A DNA stretch of 64,000 nucleotides from TMED27 sp964350435. Lineage in GTDB: Bacteria > Pseudomonadota > Alphaproteobacteria > Micavibrionales > Micavibrionaceae. Positions within the stretch are counted from its first letter, which is position 1, and each line of letters opens with the position of its first letter. The notes under the pieces were generated by a model. That model saw only the letters and a list, made by a program, of their open reading frames with translations, was not told the DNA's origin and ran no database searches. Positions 63,046 through 64,000 of the stretch are shown here, piece after piece. A program made the translations under genes and the position numbers. The stretch lies in assembly GCA_964350435.1 (NCBI GenBank), contig CAYGJS010000007.1, positions 1 through 64,000 of the forward strand, in the 5' to 3' direction.

Positions 63046-64000
63046 TTATGACAGCGCTGCGCGGCGATAAGAAAGTGCCTCGGCAATATGGTTTTTACCA
63101 ATTTTATCAATGATTTGCCCCGAAACAACCGAATCCAGATCAGCAATCGTGCGCGCCACCCGCAAAACCCGAAAATACCCCCGCGCCGACAGCTTGGCCG
63201 AATCCATAGCGCGATCCAGTAAATCTTTCGCATCAGCCGCCAAAACAGCCACGCTCTCCAGCGCCGCCCCATCAGCCTGCGCGTTCAGCTTTATATCCCC
63301 CTCCAGCGCGCTATAACGCGCCGTCTGAAGGGCTTGCGCCAATGCCACGCGCTGCGCGACCACCGCGGATGCCTCGCCCTTCTCGGCGTTGAGATCGGAA
63401 ATACTGACCGCCGGCACATCCACTTGTAAATCCATCCGATCAAGCATCGGCCCTGAAACCTTGGCCTGATAATCACCCGCGCAGCGCGGCGCCTTATTAC
63501 AGCATAAATCCGCATCCCCCAAATGCCCGCAGCGGCAAGGGTTCATCGCCGCCACCATCTGAAACCCCGCAGGATAGCGCACATGCGCATTCGCCCGTGC
63601 AATCAACGCTTCCCTAGATTCCAACGGCTGGCGCAGCGCCTCCAGCGTCCCGCGTGCATATTCCGGAAGCTCATCAAGGAAAAGCACCCCATTATGAGCC
63701 AGCGATATCTCCCCCGGCTTCACCCGCTGCCCGCCGCCAATCAGCGCAGGAAGCGAGGCCGAATGATGCGGATCGCGAAACGGGCGGGTTTTTAAGAGCC
63801 CCCCATCAGGCAAACTTCCCGCCAGCGAATGAATCATCGAAACCTCGAGAGCCTCTCGCGGGCTTAAAGGCGGCAAAATCCCCGGCAAGCACGAGGCCAG
63901 CATGGATTTCCCCGAACCCGGCGGCCCGATCATCAGCAAATTATGACCGCCGGCCGCCGCCACTTCCAAAGCGCGTTTCGCCGATTCCTGCCCCTTCACA
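63046..64000 (-). CDS. comM: YifB/ComM-type Mg-chelatase-like ATPase (partial)
   Basis: The last 317 residues of a protein that normally has about 500; the start lies beyond the window. Seen here: Walker A GPPGSGKSM, Walker B VLFLDELPEY, and the C-terminal cysteine cluster (NPCRCGHL...CCNKAPRC). The N-terminal Lon-protease-like domain is off the edge. ComM is a branch-migration helicase in natural transformation in other bacteria. Frame is intact to the stop at 63046. Confidence 0.93.
   Translation of the reverse strand, partial: VKGQESAKRALEVAAAGGHNLLMIGPPGSGKSMLASCLPGILPPLSPREALEVSMIHSLAGSLPDGGLLKTRPFRDPHHSASLPALIGGGQRVKPGEISLAHNGVLFLDELPEYARGTLEALRQPLESREALIARANAHVRYPAGFQMVAAMNPCRCGHLGDADLCCNKAPRCAGDYQAKVSGPMLDRMDLQVDVPAVSISDLNAEKGEASAVVAQRVALAQALQTARYSALEGDIKLNAQADGAALESVAVLAADAKDLLDRAMDSAKLSARGYFRVLRVARTIADLDSVVSGQIIDKIGKNHIAEALSYRRAALS

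Overview
The window looks like chromosomal DNA of a free-living alphaproteobacterium with middling GC content. The evidence is the gene order ahcY - divL - tsaE - nucleotidyltransferase - addB - addA - trxA, a DivL-type cell-cycle pseudokinase with tyrosine in place of the H-box histidine, the alphaproteobacterial form of SerC, an AddAB (not RecBCD) recombination pair and a complex I NDUFA9-like protein. A Micavibrio-like or related lineage is my guess from overall feel only; the sequence does not fix the order. I see no insertion sequence, phage structural gene, integrase, rRNA or CRISPR array.

Layout. 1-12.5 kb: housekeeping block on the + strand (SAH hydrolase, DivL, TsaE, MurU-like, AddB, AddA, thioredoxin), closed by a strong bidirectional terminator. 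12.5-13.8 kb: two AT-rich accessory genes transcribed divergently (an unknown protein and an XRE regulator with a TrmB/PLD-like C-terminal domain). 13.8-17.4 kb: thrS - pirin - infC on the - strand. 17.5-31.4 kb: a type I secretion cassette on the - strand: a 2,760-residue repeat adhesin with RTX end, then TolC-like outer-membrane protein, LapB-like ABC transporter with a degenerate peptidase-like domain, and HlyD-like adaptor. 31.4-32.5 kb: a long AT-rich non-coding stretch. 32.5-34.7 kb: CheY-like regulator plus a conserved helical partner, then TerC behind a leader that can fold over its ribosome-binding site. 34.8-40 kb: serA, serC and serB, the full phosphorylated serine pathway, with one AT-rich foreign-looking gene inserted between serC and serA. 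40-47.4 kb: stand-alone Clp-like AAA+ ATPase, rRNA methyltransferase, MATE exporter, AsmA-like protein, lipoprotein hydrolase, GIY-YIG protein, HI0933-type flavoprotein, ArsC/YffB-like protein. 47.5-47.7 kb: tRNA-Ser(GGA) with a large palindromic element touching its 3' end. 47.9-51.4 kb: membrane protein, esterase-like hydrolase, two glycosyltransferases. 51.4-64 kb: ArsR regulator, gmk, rsmA, surA, NDUFA9-like, DUF1223, UvrD helicase, diguanylate cyclase, LOG-family protein, LprI-domain protein, an Ala-rich unknown, and the C-terminal part of a YifB/ComM ATPase cut by the window end.

Themes. The adhesin/T1SS cassette, the diguanylate cyclase and the response regulator together suggest surface attachment under c-di-GMP/two-component control, but the window has no LapD/LapG pair. 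The most promising leads are the structured leader of terC, the response regulator with its uncharacterised partner, the stand-alone Clp-D1-like ATPase, the gene splitting serC from serA, a dispersed palindromic element with conserved core and site-specific arms, and the XRE/TrmB-like regulator with its divergent unknown gene. All assignments are from reading the sequence; no database search was run.
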